Source: Thermoplasmata archaeon (GTDB lineage: Archaea > Thermoplasmatota > Thermoplasmata > Thermoplasmatales > Thermoplasmataceae). Taken from it: DNA of 15,506 nt. The notes beneath the pieces are model-generated. The model had not been told where the DNA came from. It made no database searches and saw only the letters and a list, made by a program, of their open reading frames with translations. Below, piece by piece: positions 13,765 to 15,506 of the stretch. The stretch is from contig JAKAAJ010000023.1 in NCBI GenBank assembly GCA_021802365.1, forward strand, positions 1-15,506, given 5' to 3'. The position numbers were made by a program, and so were the translations under genes. Positions within the stretch are counted from its first letter, which is position 1. Every line of letters begins with the position of its first letter.

Positions 13765-14578
13765 AGTGTCTGTAAAAGACCATCTCTTTCTTTTCAATGT
13801 CGAAAGAAACAATGTATCTCTTGAGGAAATCATGTCCGAGCAAACCATCATAAATAATATCCTGAAAGATTGCTCCTGGATTTTCCTGCTTTATATCCGG
13901 ATTTCCCTCTATTGATACTTCCCCTTTTACTTCGGCATAATATCGCTCATAATGATGTCCGGTTTCATCTATTCCAGTTACCGTCTCCACTTCCGGGTCA
14001 GTATGCTTTATACCAAGTTCTTCACTGAGTCTTGAGTTAACTATAAGTAGATTTGAACCAGTGTCAACTTCAAATTTAAGTACTCTGCCACTGGGAATCC
14101 TGATCCTTACATAAAGAGAAACGGATGGTCCATTATTTTCAACTTCAACTGGGACTCTAACCCCCCTACCAAAATTTCTATCTTTGATACCTACATCATT
14201 TATTATAAGATCAGAATTGGGATAATCTATTGTCAGGATATTTCCCTTAAAAAAACCAATCGAAAGGATACCCTCGATGTCTTTGAGTGCTTCTGGCATA
14301 CCAGAAGTGTCAAATATCCCAACTTCAATATTTTTTCTGGATAAAGCGCCAGCTTCGATCAATGGAACTTTTACTAGCTGGATTTCCATTTCCTGACCGG
14401 ACATCCTCTTTCCAGTCATTGTTCCAACTTTTTCAAGTGTCAGCTCATCTGCGAACTTCTTAGAAATAACTGTAGGTCCAATTCCTGTGTCAAAGAGAAA
14501 CTTCACGTCCTTTCCGTTTACTTTAACTGGAATTTTCATGAGATGTTCACCTATGATAGTAAATGGGATTTTTTCCAT
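13757..14578 (-). CDS. Two-lobed retropepsin-like aspartic protease (single chain, two DTG sites)
   Basis: A 273-residue protein built from two successive retropepsin-fold lobes. Lobe 1 (about 8-128) has VKVNGKDVKFLFDTGIGPTV (18-37, Asp30-Thr-Gly) and the closing GILSIGFFKGNILTIDY (103-119). Lobe 2 (about 140-273) has LKFEVDTGSNLLIVNSRL (167-184, Asp172-Thr-Gly-Ser) and GLLGHDFLKRYIVSFDI (245-261). Corresponding landmarks lie exactly 142 residues apart, a clear internal duplication. Bacterial and archaeal relatives usually carry one lobe and act as homodimers, or have a degenerate second lobe; here both catalytic aspartates are kept, as in pepsin. The DTGSN of lobe 2 resembles pepsin's DTGSS. 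There is no signal peptide or propeptide, so it should be cytoplasmic and is not a thermopsin. Substrate unknown. The TATA-like box at 14596-14608 is at leaderless distance. It stands alone, with the DHA2 gene 258 nt downstream. Confidence 0.85.
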   Translation of the reverse strand: MEKIPFTIIGEHLMKIPVKVNGKDVKFLFDTGIGPTVISKKFADELTLEKVGTMTGKRMSGQEMEIQLVKVPLIEAGALSRKNIEVGIFDTSGMPEALKDIEGILSIGFFKGNILTIDYPNSDLIINDVGIKDRNFGRGVRVPVEVENNGPSVSLYVRIRIPSGRVLKFEVDTGSNLLIVNSRLSEELGIKHTDPEVETVTGIDETGHHYERYYAEVKGEVSIEGNPDIKQENPGAIFQDIIYDGLLGHDFLKRYIVSFDIEKKEMVFYRHLN

Positions 14579-14595
14579 ATTAGGAAATATTTACG

Positions 14596-14608
14596 TATAA
14601 TATAATAA
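14596..14608 (-). promoter_or_regulatory. TATA-like box of the aspartic protease gene
   Basis: The minus strand reads TTATTATATTATA, centred about 25 nt before the ATG at 14578 (leaderless). Confidence 0.5.
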
Positions 14609-14859
14609 TGCTTACATCCTTGTTAAATGATGAAAATCCCAGTCAATCAAGAGTAAACATTTCTGTATGAAACTCCTGCAGTAATATAATGCGTTATAAC
14701 CCATTTCACTGTTTGATACATTTCCTTTTCCTTTCTAGAATTTTTGTGTTGCCATATAGTATGATAAACCATGAAATCTTTAAACCCTAATTAAAAGGAT
14801 TAGGACTAATTATTGCAACTTCTTGATATCTATTTGTTATCCATTTTGTCATAAGAGTA

Positions 14860-14876
14860 AGTATATTAAAAAAATT
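14860..14876 (+). repeat. Left arm of a perfect 17-bp inverted repeat
   Basis: AGTATATTAAAAAAATT is the exact reverse complement of 14955-14971, with 78 nt between the arms. The bases outside the arms do not pair. Confidence 0.8.
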
Positions 14877-14928
14877 AGTAAATGTCTGTGCATTCCAGGT
14901 TTCCTGCTATTAAGTTTTGAGGGCTATC

Positions 14929-14955
14929 TCAGTTTTATGCTCCAACTAAAACTGA
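14929..14955 (+). repeat. 9-bp stem-loop abutting the inverted repeat
   Basis: TCAGTTTTA pairs with TAAAACTGA around a 9-nt loop. Its last base is the first base of the right arm of the 17-bp inverted repeat, so the two structures are mutually adjacent. Confidence 0.6.
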
Positions 14956-14971
14956 ATTTTTTTAATATACT
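14955..14971 (+). repeat. Right arm of the 17-bp inverted repeat
   Basis: AATTTTTTTAATATACT is the exact reverse complement of 14860-14876. It contains the TATA-like box of the tRNA gene. Confidence 0.8.
14962..14969 (+). promoter_or_regulatory. TATA-like box of tRNA-Leu
   Basis: TTAATATA, centred about 29 nt before the first base of the mature tRNA. It lies wholly within the right arm of the 17-bp inverted repeat, so the mirror-image copy in the left arm could also act as a promoter facing the opposite way. Confidence 0.5.
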
Positions 14972-14994
14972 CAGGAATAATCTCCCATTTACTT

Positions 14995-15079
14995 GCGGAG
15001 GTTGTCGAGCTAGGTTAAAGGCGATGGATTTAGGGTCCATTCCCGCAGGGGTTCGTGCGTTCGAATCGCACCCTCCGCA
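14995..15079 (+). tRNA. tRNA-Leu (anticodon UAG)
   Basis: An 85-nt class II tRNA. The seven-pair acceptor stem is GCGGAGG (14995-15001) with CCTCCGC (15072-15078) and discriminator A at 15079, as expected for leucine. The anticodon arm is ATGGA-TTTAGGG-TCCAT, giving anticodon TAG (reads CUA and, with modification, other CUN codons). A long variable arm (CCC-GCA-GGG) marks it as tRNA-Leu/Ser class. The T arm is GTGCG-TTCGAAT-CGCAC. There is no intron and no encoded CCA, which is normal in archaea. It is probably a single-gene transcript. Confidence 0.96.
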
Positions 15080-15132
15080 TTCCCACAAGTATAATACGGT
15101 ATCTGAAGAAATAGGTTAAAAAAATTGAAGTA

Positions 15133-15152
15133 ACTGAATTTATTATACTCAG
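15133..15152 (+). repeat. Degenerate direct copy of the tRNA upstream sequence
   Basis: AACTGAATTT-ATT-ATACTCAG matches AACTGAATTT-TTTTAAT-ATACTCAG at 14950-14973 except for a 4-nt length difference in the middle and its base changes. The two copies flank tRNA-Leu in the same orientation. Confidence 0.6.
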
Positions 15153-15297
15153 ATTTTTGTTTATATAAGTTTATGAATATTGTAATTTACATTGGAATAT
15201 TAATGTGCAAGAGTTTAGAAATAGAAATGATTAATGACACATCTCAAAATTCAAATGAGTGGAATTTGAATATAAGGTAATTCAGAGTCACATTAAA

Positions 15298-15472
15298 AGT
15301 TATGATTCTCCTCCAAATTTCAAAGCAGCGTTGGCATCTATTTCCTTTTGCTCCTATAGGTTGCACGTTTGAGCCTGTTTTTATTGTATGTATGTTCCGG
15401 AAAATAATAGTCCAGAACTATCTGACACGCATCCCTGAATCACTTTCCACGTCTTCATAATGGAATAATCGG
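15298..15472 (-). pseudogene. Possible decayed minus-strand reading frame (tentative)
   Basis: One minus-strand frame gives LPSDYSIMKTWKVIQGCVSD then SSGLLFSGTYIQ, a stop, then KQAQTCNL, a second stop, then EQKEIDANAALKFGGES and a final stop. The segments look protein-like, and a D-S-S-G stretch occurs in some archaeal transposases, but no family can be named by eye. It may equally be non-coding sequence read by chance. Confidence 0.15.
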
Positions 15473-15506
15473 AGGGAAGTTTCAGTTTAATAGTTCATAA
15501 CATTGA

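Larger units (their letters stand above)
14579..14994. other. 416-nt non-coding interval upstream of tRNA-Leu, rich in repeats
   Basis: Apart from the two promoters at its ends, it holds no believable gene. It contains a 6-bp stem CCTAAT/ATTAGG (14786-14804) with the heptamer CTAATTA repeated at 14787 and 14806, a perfect 17-bp inverted repeat (14860-14876 with 14955-14971) and a 9-bp hairpin (14929-14955). A frame that runs from 14823 through the tRNA is spurious. Confidence 0.6.
15080..15506. other. 427-nt right-end interval with no confident gene
   Basis: AT-rich. A T-rich stretch at about 15152-15162 (ATTTTTGTTT) may terminate the tRNA transcript. An imperfect copy of the tRNA promoter region is present at 15133-15152 (AACTGAATTT...ATACTCAG). 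An 8-bp stem (ATTCAAAT/ATTTGAAT, 15249-15271) is probably chance. The minus strand between about 15470 and 15298 reads like a decayed coding frame, listed separately. Confidence 0.5.

Noticed and set aside
14626..14700. ATGATGA resembling the C box of a C/D-box small RNA
   Set aside because: No CTGA D or D' box at the required distance and no terminal stem.
14823..15119. 98-codon plus-strand frame
   Set aside because: It runs through the whole tRNA-Leu gene and the inverted repeat; the tRNA is certain and the translation has no protein-like pattern.
15249..15271. 8-bp stem ATTCAAAT/ATTTGAAT
   Set aside because: Short AT-only stems of this size are expected by chance in such AT-rich sequence and nothing nearby gives it a role.
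15302..15460. 52-codon plus-strand frame at the right end
   Set aside because: No promoter, no motif, and it competes with an equally weak frame on the other strand.

Overview
This window looks like chromosomal DNA of a thermoacidophilic archaeon of the Thermoplasmata (Thermoplasmatales-like: Ferroplasma, Thermoplasma, Cuniculiplasma and relatives). That is inferred from three things. Nearly every gene has an AT-rich TATA-like box about 27 nt before its start codon and no Shine-Dalgarno sequence (leaderless transcription). The gene content is archaeal (a DUF2203 protein, a free-standing CDGSH protein, a class II tRNA-Leu without encoded CCA). Codon use favours AGG/AGA and ATA. The genus cannot be fixed by reading alone. 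No CRISPR array, intact insertion sequence, rRNA or replication origin was seen.

Left block (1-6797, all on the minus strand). In transcription order it holds: a helix-turn-helix/coiled-coil protein; a PoxB-like thiamine-diphosphate enzyme; an LhgO-like FAD oxidoreductase; a T-rich terminator-like tract; an MFS exporter of the fosmidomycin-resistance type; a cobalamin/siderophore-type binding protein without a signal peptide; and an M20 amidohydrolase cut by the left edge. The PoxB-like and LhgO-like genes are 40 nt apart and probably form one oxidative-metabolism unit, with both enzymes expected to pass electrons to flavin and then to quinone or oxygen. The MFS and binding-protein genes are 27 nt apart.

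Middle block (6961-11330). A 311-residue protein of unknown function diverges from the HTH gene; a perfect GGGAC-T-GTCCC palindrome lies between them. Next come a CDGSH iron-sulfur protein (minus), a 59-residue Cys-rich putative zinc protein (plus), and a 186-residue protein ending in an unbroken 24-residue Met/Gly tail (minus). These are followed by an EamA/DMT transporter that starts at TTG, a hemerythrin-domain protein 39 nt behind it, a doubtful Cys-rich small ORF, and a DUF2203 protein.

Right block (11331-15506). A convergent 434-nt spacer with a 17-bp palindrome precedes a 14-TM DHA2-type drug exporter (minus) and a two-lobed retropepsin-like aspartic protease (minus). The protease is the most striking protein here: two complete DTG lobes in one chain, in exact 142-residue register. 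Then comes a tRNA-Leu(UAG) (plus), whose promoter lies inside one arm of a perfect 17-bp inverted repeat, with degenerate copies of that sequence also downstream of the tRNA. The last 427 nt hold no convincing gene, only a possible decayed minus-strand reading frame.

Taken together this is an ordinary but metabolically varied archaeal accessory stretch: transporters, iron/oxygen-handling proteins (hemerythrin, CDGSH) and small metal-binding proteins. No obvious defence or mobile system is present. The best candidates for something undescribed are the double-lobe protease, the Met/Gly-tailed protein and the repeats around the tRNA.
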